Shown here: piece by piece, positions 54,932-62,247 of the stretch
Layout of the letters: the number at the start of each line of letters is the position of its first letter
Position numbering within the stretch: the first letter of the stretch is position 1
Source of the DNA: Geobacter sp.
Lineage (GTDB): Bacteria; Desulfobacterota; Desulfuromonadia; Geobacterales; Geobacteraceae
Assembly (NCBI GenBank): GCA_003574885.1
Contig: PJFC01000001.1
Location: 744,001 to 808,000 of the forward strand
DNA length: 64,000 nucleotides
Direction of reading: 5' to 3'
Translations under genes and position numbers: made by a program
The notes under the pieces: model-generated
The model's input: only the letters and a program-made list of their open reading frames with translations
Told to the model about the DNA's origin: nothing
Database searches by the model: none

Positions 54932-55132
54932 ATGGCTCTCAAGGTGAAATCGTTCGGAATGGAAATTCGGCCGCTGAAAACCATGAAGGAGCTTGAGCAA
55001 CTGGACGCGCTGGTCAATGAGTTCATTGCCCGGAACGGCATCAGGAAGCTGATTTCTGTCTCCGACTCCTCCACCACCGACGACAAGGGGGAGACGATCG
55101 GACTGGTGCGGGTCATCGCTTACGAAGAATAG
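54932..55132 (+). CDS. Small conserved hypothetical protein
   Basis: A 66-residue protein I do not recognise. It has no membrane segment or cysteine. The pattern is IRPLKTMKELEQLDALVNEFIARNG, then VSDSSTTDDKGETIGLVRVIAYEE, probably a compact alpha/beta fold. ATG 54932 follows GAAGGAGGTGG. A GCCGCC-GGTG-GGCGGC hairpin (54901-54916) ends just before that ribosome site. It may be cotranscribed with the NifU-like gene. Confidence 0.7.
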   Translation: MALKVKSFGMEIRPLKTMKELEQLDALVNEFIARNGIRKLISVSDSSTTDDKGETIGLVRVIAYEE

Positions 55133-55211
55133 CTTCGAGCTGCGAAACCTCTGCTGACGGGGACCGTTAATGGCGTGTTCTCCGTCGTGGGGAGTCTGAT
55201 AGTACATTGCG

Positions 55212-55241
55212 AAGGCGCGGGATATCCCCGCGCCTTTATTT
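55212..55241 (+). terminator. Rho-independent terminator
   Basis: AAGGCGCGGG-ATATC-CCCGCGCCTT, a perfect 10-bp stem followed by TATTTTT, about 80 nt after the small conserved gene. Confidence 0.88.
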
Positions 55242-55308
55242 TTGCTATACTGTAATATAAAGATAAAAGGGTGGAGAGCTTCACCCGCGGACGGAGCGGA
55301 CGGCTGAC

Positions 55309-56499
55309 ATGTCGTTACTGAGGCGCAAAAGAGCATACCATCTGGTGCGGACCCCGCGGTTTTTCCGCTGGTTCAGGCGTAACACCGACGCCGTTTTTTC
55401 TCACGGCAACAGGTTGGAGTTCTACCAGGACGGCGGCGAGTTTTTCCCCCCTTTTTTTCAGTCCCTGCGCCAGGCCGAACAGACTATCTTCCTGGAGTTC
55501 TACCTCATCCACGACGATGCTACCGGCGACGTCTTTGCCGACCTCCTGCTGGCCGCCGCGGCCCGCGGGGTAAAGGTCTTTCTCCTCTACGACTACATCG
55601 GCTGTTTCGATACGCCGGGGGCATATTTCCGGCGGCTGGAAAAGGGGGGGGTGCGCTGCCGCCCCTTCAATCCCCCTCCCTTCAGGCGGGGGCTGGGATG
55701 GTTCGATCGGCGGGATCACCGCAAGCTGGCCATCATCGATGGCCGTAACGCCTTCGTTGCGGGGCTCAACATCGGTGACGAATACAGCGGGAACGGGGAG
55801 GCGGCCGGACGCTGGCGGGACGTGGGACTCGGTCTCGAAGGGCCGGCAGTCTGCGAGCTGTTCAGTCTCTTTCGGGAGAACTGGCAATCGGAACGGGGAA
55901 GTGGCAGCGAAGAACTGGTCGGTTTCAGCTGCTGGGACGCCGAGGCTGGGGATGCCCAGGTGATGATCGTCAACGGGGGGCCCCACCACAACCGCTCCCT
56001 CATCCGCAACGCCTTCCGTATGGCCATTGCCGGAGCAGCCGGCAACGTAAAGGTGATGAACCCCTACTTCATTCCGGGACCGCGCATCGTTCGGTCCCTG
56101 CTGCGTGCGGCGGGGCGAGGGGTGAAGGTGCAGCTCATCCTGCCTGCGGTCAATGACGTGCCGCTGGTCAGGCTGGTGAGCCGGAGTTACTACGCACAGC
56201 TGCTCAAGGGGGGGGTGGAGATATACGAGTTGCAGGGGAAGGTGCTGCACGCCAAGGTGATGCTCATCGACGACTGCTGGTCGGTTATCGGATCGGCCAA
56301 CCTGGACCAGCGGAGCTTCCACCGCAACTACGAGGTTAATGCCATTGTCGACAGCCCCGATTTCGGCACCCGTGTGGCGGCCATGTTTCAACAGGACCTG
56401 GCATTTTCCCGGCGGGTGGTGCTGGCGGAGCACGAGCGGCGGGGGTGGCTGGTGCAGTTCATGGAAAGGCTCTGCGCGCCGGTCAGCTGGTTTCTCTGA
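55309..56499 (+). CDS. Cardiolipin synthase-like phospholipase D protein
   Basis: A 396-residue enzyme with two HKD active sites: HRKLAIID at residues 137-144 and HAKVMLID at 314-321, each followed by the GxN-type motif. It lacks N-terminal membrane segments, so it looks like the ClsB type that condenses phospholipids to cardiolipin at the inner membrane. The basic N-terminus (MSLLRRKRAYHLVRTPRFFRWF) may bind the membrane. It is transcribed convergently with the efflux genes. Confidence 0.88.
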   Translation: MSLLRRKRAYHLVRTPRFFRWFRRNTDAVFSHGNRLEFYQDGGEFFPPFFQSLRQAEQTIFLEFYLIHDDATGDVFADLLLAAAARGVKVFLLYDYIGCFDTPGAYFRRLEKGGVRCRPFNPPPFRRGLGWFDRRDHRKLAIIDGRNAFVAGLNIGDEYSGNGEAAGRWRDVGLGLEGPAVCELFSLFRENWQSERGSGSEELVGFSCWDAEAGDAQVMIVNGGPHHNRSLIRNAFRMAIAGAAGNVKVMNPYFIPGPRIVRSLLRAAGRGVKVQLILPAVNDVPLVRLVSRSYYAQLLKGGVEIYELQGKVLHAKVMLIDDCWSVIGSANLDQRSFHRNYEVNAIVDSPDFGTRVAAMFQQDLAFSRRVVLAEHERRGWLVQFMERLCAPVSWFL

Positions 56500-56575
56500 G
56501 TTGCAGGAGGAACTGTCCTGCGTTCGCTCCGGGAGCGCAGTTTCTGAGGCTCTCTCCGGACAGCTCCCCCTGCAG

Positions 56576-57805
56576 TTATTCGTATCTGAGGGCGTCTATC
56601 GGGTTGAGGGAGGCGGCCTTTCGGGCGGGATAGAAGCCGAAGAAGACGCCTACCCCGGCGGAGAAGGCAAAGGCGATGATGATTGCCGTGGATGAGATGA
56701 GGGTAGGCCAGCTCATCAGTTTTGAAACCACCATGGCGCCGATTACCCCGAGCCCCATGCCGATGATCCCGCCTACGGTGGTGAGGAGAACGGCTTCGGT
56801 GAGGAACTGGAGGAGGATGTCCCGCTGCTTGGCGCCGATGGCCATCCGGATGCCGATTTCCCGGGTCCGTTCCGTTACCGACACGAGCATGATGTTCATG
56901 ATGCCGATGCCGCCGACGAGGAGGGAGATGGAGGCAACGGCACCGAGGAGGATCGACATCACCTTGGACGACTGCTCGGCAACGGCCATGATTTCCGACA
57001 GGTTCCTGATGGTGAAGTCCCGTTCCCTGGATGGACCAATCCGGTGTCGCTGATCAAGGAGAGCGGTTGCTTCCTCCTGTGCCTTGCCGAGGACGTCGGC
57101 GTCCTTTGCCTGAACCATCATCGCGCCGACGGCGTTGGGGAACTGGCTGCCGAACAGCTTGCGCTGGGCGGTGCGGAGCGGCACGAAGATCACGTCGTCC
57201 TGATCGGTCCCCTGGGGCGATTGCCCCTTCCTGTCGAGGAGTCCGACGACGGTGAAGGGTATCTTTTTTATGCGGATGATTTTGCCGATGGGGTCCGCAT
57301 CGCCGAAGAGGTTGTCGGCCACGGTCTGGCCGATAATGCAGTTCTTGAGCGCTCCGTCCACGTCCGACGGGGAGAGATTCCTCCCGGCGAAGATTGACCA
57401 GTCCCTGACGGTGGCCATCTCCGGGGTTGTTCCCAGGATGATTGTTGACCAGTTCTGGTTGCCGTAGACGGCTTGGGCGGAGCCCCGCACCGTGGGTGCA
57501 ACCTCTGCCACGGAGGGGCATTCGGCCTTGATTGCCTTGGCGTCGTCGTAGGTGAGGGTCGGGGCCCCGCCGGAACCGCTGCGGAGGCCACCGCTCGTGG
57601 TAGAGCCCGGGATGACGAGGAGCAGGTTGCTCCCCATGCTGGAAATCTGGTCGGAGATCATCTTGCTTGCCCCGGCGCCAATGGCGACCATGGCGATGAC
57701 CGCCGCGATGCCGATGATAATGCCAAGCATGGTCAGCAGTGCCCGCATCTTGTTGACGCGAAGTGCCCTCAAGGCTATCAGCAAACTTTGCCAGAGGGTT
57801 GTCAT
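56576..57805 (-). CDS. MacB-type ABC transporter permease
   Basis: A 409-residue FtsX-like permease with one N-terminal membrane helix, a large periplasmic MacB_PCD domain (about 45-270) and three C-terminal membrane helices (about 285-305, 335-360, 370-395). It starts LWQSLLIALRALRVNKMRALLTMLGIIIGIAAVI, typical of MacB permeases. In E. coli the ATPase is fused to the N-terminus; here it is the separate upstream gene. Exports antibiotics, peptides or lipid-like cargo by inference. It overlaps the ATPase gene by 4 nt. Confidence 0.92.
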   Translation of the reverse strand: MTTLWQSLLIALRALRVNKMRALLTMLGIIIGIAAVIAMVAIGAGASKMISDQISSMGSNLLLVIPGSTTSGGLRSGSGGAPTLTYDDAKAIKAECPSVAEVAPTVRGSAQAVYGNQNWSTIILGTTPEMATVRDWSIFAGRNLSPSDVDGALKNCIIGQTVADNLFGDADPIGKIIRIKKIPFTVVGLLDRKGQSPQGTDQDDVIFVPLRTAQRKLFGSQFPNAVGAMMVQAKDADVLGKAQEEATALLDQRHRIGPSRERDFTIRNLSEIMAVAEQSSKVMSILLGAVASISLLVGGIGIMNIMLVSVTERTREIGIRMAIGAKQRDILLQFLTEAVLLTTVGGIIGMGLGVIGAMVVSKLMSWPTLISSTAIIIAFAFSAGVGVFFGFYPARKAASLNPIDALRYE

Positions 57806-58527
57806 GGCTGCTCCTCACGGGAAGCTTCTGCAACCTGCGGGTTGGCGTTCGGGGTATCGGAGATGATGAGCCCGTCGCGGAAGATGAGGTGCCGGCCCGT
57901 ATAGGCCGCTATGTCCGGTTCATGGGTGACCATGAGGATGGTAATGCCGCGCCGGTTCAACTGCTGGAAGATAGACATGATCTCGATGGATGTTTTCGAA
58001 TCCAGGTTGCCGGTCGGTTCGTCGGCCATGATGATGGCCGGGTCGTTGACCAGTGCCCGGGCGATAGCCACCCGCTGCTGCTGACCGCCGGAGAGCTGGT
58101 TCGAGTAGTGGTCCTCCCGGCCGGCGAGTCCCACTTGCGCCAAGGCGGCTAGCGCCTTTTCCCGTCGCTCCGTAGCCGGAACACGGGCGTAAACGAGGGG
58201 AAGTTCCACATTTTCCCGGGCCGTAGTGCGGGCCAATAGATTGAACCCCTGGAAGACGAAGCCGATCTTCCGGTTCCTGATCTCCGCAAGTTCGTTACGG
58301 GCAAGCTTTCCCACGTTGACATCCTCAAGACGGTAGTCTCCGCTTGTCGGGACATCGAGGCAACCGAGCATGTTCATGCAGGTGGATTTGCCGCTTCCCG
58401 ACGCCCCCATGATGGCGACGAACTCCCCCCGCCGGACGCTGAAGGATATCCCCTTCAGTGCTTCCACCCGCTGATCACCCATGGTGTAGACCTTGGTGAC
58501 GTCCGTGACCTTCACTACTTCATCCAT
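57802..58527 (-). CDS. MacB-type ABC transporter ATPase
   Basis: A 241-residue ABC ATPase of the MacB/LolD group. Walker A is GASGSGKST, signature LSGGQQQRVAIARAL, Walker B IIMADEPTGNLDS, and the switch His is in MVTHEPD. The GNLDSKTS segment is usual for this group. Its ATG follows directly on the MacA-like stop, with no gap, and it overlaps the permease gene. Confidence 0.95.
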   Translation of the reverse strand: MDEVVKVTDVTKVYTMGDQRVEALKGISFSVRRGEFVAIMGASGSGKSTCMNMLGCLDVPTSGDYRLEDVNVGKLARNELAEIRNRKIGFVFQGFNLLARTTARENVELPLVYARVPATERREKALAALAQVGLAGREDHYSNQLSGGQQQRVAIARALVNDPAIIMADEPTGNLDSKTSIEIMSIFQQLNRRGITILMVTHEPDIAAYTGRHLIFRDGLIISDTPNANPQVAEASREEQP

Positions 58528-59727
58528 CTAGAACCTCGGCCCCATGGGTGCTCCCCCCATTCCTCCCGATTTCTTCTGGGGTGTTGTCTGCTCGACAATG
58601 ACCCCATCGTTTTCCTTGAGGTTCCCTTCCAGAATCTCCACTTGACCGTCATTGTTGATGCCGGTCTTGACCGGTACCGGCTTGTTCTCCTGGCTCAGGA
58701 TGAAGACCTGCTGGCTTGCTTCCTTTTTCATCTTGCGGGGCGCGGTTGGAGCACCGGGCTTTCCTTTAGCATCCTTGACCGCTTTGGGTTTGAAGCGGAG
58801 GGCTGCGGCAGGGAGTATGAGGACGTTGTCCTTGCGGGCCGTTTCGATGCTGACGTTGGCGGTCATTCCCGGTTTCAGTTTCATATCCTTGTTGTCGACA
58901 TCGATTACCACCACGTAGGTCACCACATTCTGAGCCACGACAGGGGCGCTTCTCACCTGTCGCACGGTCCCCTTGAAACGGTTTTCCGGGTAGGCGTCGA
59001 CGGTGAAAGTCACCGGTTGACCGACCTTTACCTGGCTTATGTCTGCCTCGTCCACGCTGGTGTCGATCTCCATCCGGGTGAGGTCCTGGGCTATGGTGAA
59101 AAGGGTGGGGGTCTGGAATGAGGCGGCGACGGTCTGACCCACGTCAACGTTGCGGGACACCACGATGCCGTCAACGGGTGAACGGATAGTGGCATAGCGG
59201 AGGTTGGTCCCGGCCTGGCTGAAGGAGCCGCGGGTCTGTGCAACTGTCCCCTCTGCTGCCTTAACGGTTGCGGCGGCCTGCTCGTAGCGGTTCTCGGCCG
59301 TATCGAAATCACTCTGGGCGACGATGCCGTCTTTGATGAGCTGCCGGCTTCTCTCCAGACTCCGCCGTGCATCGTTCAGGTCGGCTTTTGCCTTCAGGAG
59401 GTTTGCCTGGGCGGCGAGGAAGTTGCCTCTGGTCTGTTCCACCTGGGCGGCGAAGAGAGATGGATCTATCTGGGCAATGACCTGCCCCTTCTTCACGGGG
59501 GAGTTGAAGTCAACGAAGAGTTTCATGATGGTGCCGGAGACCTGGGTTCCCACCTGCACCGTCACCACCGCGGCCAGATTGCCGGTGGCGGATACGGAGG
59601 CCACGATGTTGCCCCGCTCGATCGGTGCAGTCTTGTAAGTCACCGCGGGTTCCTTCTTCAGGGTGAAAAAAGCGATGACTGCAGCCACCAGGATGATGGC
59701 GGCTGCCGGGATGAGGATTTTCTTCAT
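58528..59727 (-). CDS. MacA-like periplasmic adaptor protein
   Basis: A 399-residue membrane fusion protein. A single N-terminal anchor (about 4-21) is followed by a lipoyl half-motif (NIVASVSATGNLAAVVTVQVGTQVSG), an alpha-helical coiled-coil hairpin (about 95-165), the second lipoyl half (IRSPVDGIVVSRNVDVGQTV) and beta-barrel domains. It would link the MacB permease to an outer-membrane channel, not seen here. First gene of the efflux operon. Confidence 0.92.
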   Translation of the reverse strand: MKKILIPAAAIILVAAVIAFFTLKKEPAVTYKTAPIERGNIVASVSATGNLAAVVTVQVGTQVSGTIMKLFVDFNSPVKKGQVIAQIDPSLFAAQVEQTRGNFLAAQANLLKAKADLNDARRSLERSRQLIKDGIVAQSDFDTAENRYEQAAATVKAAEGTVAQTRGSFSQAGTNLRYATIRSPVDGIVVSRNVDVGQTVAASFQTPTLFTIAQDLTRMEIDTSVDEADISQVKVGQPVTFTVDAYPENRFKGTVRQVRSAPVVAQNVVTYVVVIDVDNKDMKLKPGMTANVSIETARKDNVLILPAAALRFKPKAVKDAKGKPGAPTAPRKMKKEASQQVFILSQENKPVPVKTGINNDGQVEILEGNLKENDGVIVEQTTPQKKSGGMGGAPMGPRF

Positions 59728-59888
59728 TCACTACCTCTGTTCGGGTTATTCAAGATTCCGCCCGACTGTTCGGGTGCCGGGGTGAACTTTGTACCATACC
59801 GCACCAAGCGGCTTTATGTTGACGCTGAGCAGTTGTTCACCGTCATTCTACCACATGCTACTATACAACGTTTCTCTCCGGACAGAAA

Positions 59889-60079
59889 TAAAAAAGCCCC
59901 CTGCATCTGATACGCAGGGGGCCGGTTTCTGACGCCCGCCGTCAACTGCCGGCGGGCCAACTAGGGCAACCTTCTTTGCAGCGGGTTACCGGGCGAAGCA
60001 TATAGATTGTAGTCCACATAATTCAGTAGGTCTCCTTTCGCTGTGAAGTTCCTTCCCTCGCTGATAATTCCCGGAGGAT
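59889..60079 (-). ncRNA. Putative standalone ncRNA of about 190 nt
   Basis: A consensus promoter (60114-60086) is followed by about 190 nt with no ORF and a strong terminator: GCCCCCTGC/GCAGGGGGC (59896-59904 with 59914-59922) then six T on the - strand. A second perfect hairpin GCCCGCCG/CGGCGGGC lies just before it. The class is unknown to me; length fits a 6S-like RNA but I do not see its closing stem clearly. It could instead be an attenuating leader for the MacAB operon 160 nt downstream. Confidence 0.6.
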
Positions 60080-60085
60080 GTCTCT

Positions 60086-60114
60086 ATGATAATCTCCCCC
60101 CTCCCGCTTGTCAA
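60086..60114 (-). promoter_or_regulatory. Consensus sigma70 promoter of the ncRNA
   Basis: On the - strand TTGACA (60114-60109), 17-bp spacer, TATCAT (60091-60086). Confidence 0.8.
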
Positions 60115-60136
60115 CGGGCTCTCCGATTAAATATGG

Positions 60137-61264
60137 TTATAGAAATTTCTTTATAAAAGCCAGCAGTCTCCCTTCCTGCACGTCGAGAGCACCATCGGGG
60201 CAGAGCTCGCGGCAGCAGAAACACCGGATACAGGCGTGGTAGTCAAAGACGAGTCTGCCGTCCTTGATCGAGATGGCGCGGGGGGGGCAGGCGTCTGCGC
60301 AGATGCCGCAGAGCCGGCACTTCTCAGGGATTGCACAGGGGCGGGAGGTAAGGTAGTGACGGAGCCGGTTCTTGAGGAAGGAGGGGAGGCCGAACTGGAC
60401 GTCGGAAATGTGGGGGAGGCGGAAACTCGCCACGCGCGCTTCCTCCAGGGGGAGGCCGCGGGTGCTTATGGTGGCACGGTCGGCGCCGTCCAGACCGAGT
60501 GTCTGGGCGACCCTTTCCACATAGAGGAGTTTTTTCGGGATTCCGGCTATCTCGGCGGCAATCACGTCCACCGCCACCGGATTGGTCCCCGCCAGCAGCA
60601 GCCCTACCTGGCGCGGATCGCCGGACCCGGGACCGTTCCCCTCCATGGCGGTGATGGCATCCACGATGGTCAGTTCGGGGGGGCGCAGCAGGTAGATTTC
60701 CAGGAGCATGCGGGCGAACATTTCCCGATCGGCCCCGGCCTTCAGGTGCCACCCCGCCTTGGCGGTTCCGACAACCGTTCCGAAGAGGTTCTTCACGGCG
60801 CAGGTCATGGTCATCATCTCGTGGGTCTTGAGCTTGGGGAGGTTGATGACCTTGTCGGCTGCCAGATAGGCCTCCGCCAGAGCCAGCCGCTTGAATATGC
60901 CGCTTCCCGCCACCTCCTGCGGATTGGCGAATTCCACCAGCCGTGCACCGGTTGCCTCCACGACGGCGAGGATGCCCGCCTTTTCCGCAACACTTTTCAG
61001 ACCGCCGACGCCGGGAGAGTCTCCCACGAGCGGTATCCCCCCGGCCGCCTGGACCAGTTCGATGACTCCCCGTACTACTTCGGGATGGGTGGTGACCGCT
61101 TTCTCGGGAGCCTTGCCGGAGAGGAGGTTTACTTTAAGGAGTACACGCTCGCCGGGACGGACAAAGGCCTCTATTCCTCCAAGGGGTTCCAGGAGGCGGG
61201 CTAGTGCGCATTTGATGAGCTGGCGGTCGTACCTTGTCGCGCGTTCGATGGTGACGGTGTGCAT
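60137..61264 (-). CDS. DUF362 protein with two [4Fe-4S] ferredoxin motifs
   Basis: A 375-residue protein. The DUF362 domain fills residues 1-300 (VLLKVNLLSGKAPEKAVTTHPEVVRGVIE, LPKLKTHEMMTMTCAVKNLFG). The C-terminus has two 4Fe-4S sites, CRLCGICADACP and CIRCFCCRELCP. Function unknown; an electron-transfer or redox enzyme role is inferred. I chose ATG 61264 (MHTVTIERATRYD) over the TTG at 61300 because that TTG is part of the promoter -35. Its end lies about 25 nt before the ncRNA promoter. Confidence 0.85.
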   Translation of the reverse strand: MHTVTIERATRYDRQLIKCALARLLEPLGGIEAFVRPGERVLLKVNLLSGKAPEKAVTTHPEVVRGVIELVQAAGGIPLVGDSPGVGGLKSVAEKAGILAVVEATGARLVEFANPQEVAGSGIFKRLALAEAYLAADKVINLPKLKTHEMMTMTCAVKNLFGTVVGTAKAGWHLKAGADREMFARMLLEIYLLRPPELTIVDAITAMEGNGPGSGDPRQVGLLLAGTNPVAVDVIAAEIAGIPKKLLYVERVAQTLGLDGADRATISTRGLPLEEARVASFRLPHISDVQFGLPSFLKNRLRHYLTSRPCAIPEKCRLCGICADACPPRAISIKDGRLVFDYHACIRCFCCRELCPDGALDVQEGRLLAFIKKFL

Positions 61265-61270
61265 GGTCTG

Positions 61271-61300
61271 ACTATAGGGTTTTTGCGGCGGGCTTGTCAA
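61271..61300 (-). promoter_or_regulatory. Promoter of the DUF362 gene, probably leaderless
   Basis: TTGACA (61300-61295), 18-bp spacer, TATAGT (61276-61271), then six bases to the ATG at 61264. Transcription should start at or within a base of the start codon, and no ribosome site is visible. Confidence 0.65.
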
Positions 61301-61350
61301 AGTGTTTCATCGTGGCAAACCTGCCGGGTTTCTGGTAATCTGGGGACGTC

Positions 61351-62235
61351 ATGAATGACCATATCGCCCACTTTATCCGGTATCTCGGTACCGAACGCAA
61401 CGTCTCTCCCCATACGCTGGAGGCTTACCGGAGGGACATCGGGCAGTTCCAGGCCTTTATCCGGAGTGAGCGGGGTGAGGCGGCGGCTGTGGGGGGGATT
61501 GACCATATCCTGATCCGTCGCTACCTCGCTCTTCTCCACAAGAATTACCACAAGAGCTCTATCGGCCGGAAGCTGGCAGCTCTGCGCTCCTTCTTCGCCT
61601 TTCTGGTGAGGGAAGGGGTGGTGACGCGCAATCCGGCCGAACTGGTGGCGACGCCAAAGCGTGAGAAAAAGGTGCCGTTCCACCTCTCCATCGACGAGGT
61701 GACCGCTCTGGTTGAGGCTCCGCGGGAGGGAGAACTCCTTCCCCTGCGGGACCGGGCGATCCTGGAGACCCTGTACTCCTGTGGCATCCGTGTCTCGGAA
61801 CTGACCGGCCTCGACGTGGAGGGTATCGATCTGGACGAAGGGCTTGTCAGAGTCCTGGGGAAGGGGGGGAAGGAGCGGATCGTTCCCCTCGGCAGCAAGG
61901 CCCGGGCCGCACTGGCGGATTACCTGGCGGCCCGCAACCAGCCAGCAGCCGGTGATCCACTTTTCATCAACGCCCGTGGCGGCAGGCTCACCCGGCGGAG
62001 CGTGGCCCGCATCGTGGACAAGTACATCCTCCGCATCGCCACCATGAAGAAGGTCTCCCCCCATACCCTGCGCCACACCTTCGCCACCCACATGCTGGAG
62101 GGGGGGGCGGACCTGCGCGCCATCCAGGAACTGCTCGGCCACTCCTCCCTCTCCACCACCCAGAAGTACACCCACGTCAGCATCGACCGTCTGATGGAAG
62201 TCTACGACAAGGCCCATCCCAAGGCGCGGAAGTGA
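61351..62235 (+). CDS. xerC: Tyrosine recombinase XerC
   Basis: XerC works with XerD at dif to resolve chromosome dimers at division. The 294-residue product has an N-terminal core-binding SAM-like domain (5-90) and a catalytic domain with Arg147, Lys171, His238-x-x-Arg241, His264 and Tyr273 ([11 protein letters not shown] and [16 protein letters not shown]). XerC rather than XerD is inferred from its N-terminus. Not a phage integrase: no tRNA or att site is near. Convergent with the surface protein, 12 nt away. Confidence 0.93.
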   Translation: MNDHIAHFIRYLGTERNVSPHTLEAYRRDIGQFQAFIRSERGEAAAVGGIDHILIRRYLALLHKNYHKSSIGRKLAALRSFFAFLVREGVVTRNPAELVATPKREKKVPFHLSIDEVTALVEAPREGELLPLRDRAILETLYSCGIRVSELTGLDVEGIDLDEGLVRVLGKGGKERIVPLGSKARAALADYLAARNQPAAGDPLFINARGGRLTRRSVARIVDKYILRIATMKKVSPHTLRHTFATHMLEGGADLRAIQELLGHSSLSTTQKYTHVSIDRLMEVYDKAHPKARK

Positions 62236-62247
62236 TATTCCGAAGGG

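Noticed and set aside
56500-56575. A bidirectional terminator between cls and the efflux permease
   Set aside because: There is a small CGCTC-CGG-GAGCG hairpin at 56525-56537 but no T-run on either side, so I do not list it as a terminator.
59889-60080. A c-di-GMP (GEMM) riboswitch, which is common in Geobacter
   Set aside because: A few words resemble GEMM segments on the + strand, but the conserved GGACGCAAAGCC-type core is absent and the promoter points the other way.
61351-62235. A phage integrase marking a mobile element
   Set aside because: Length, full catalytic set and lack of flanking att or phage genes fit chromosomal XerC.
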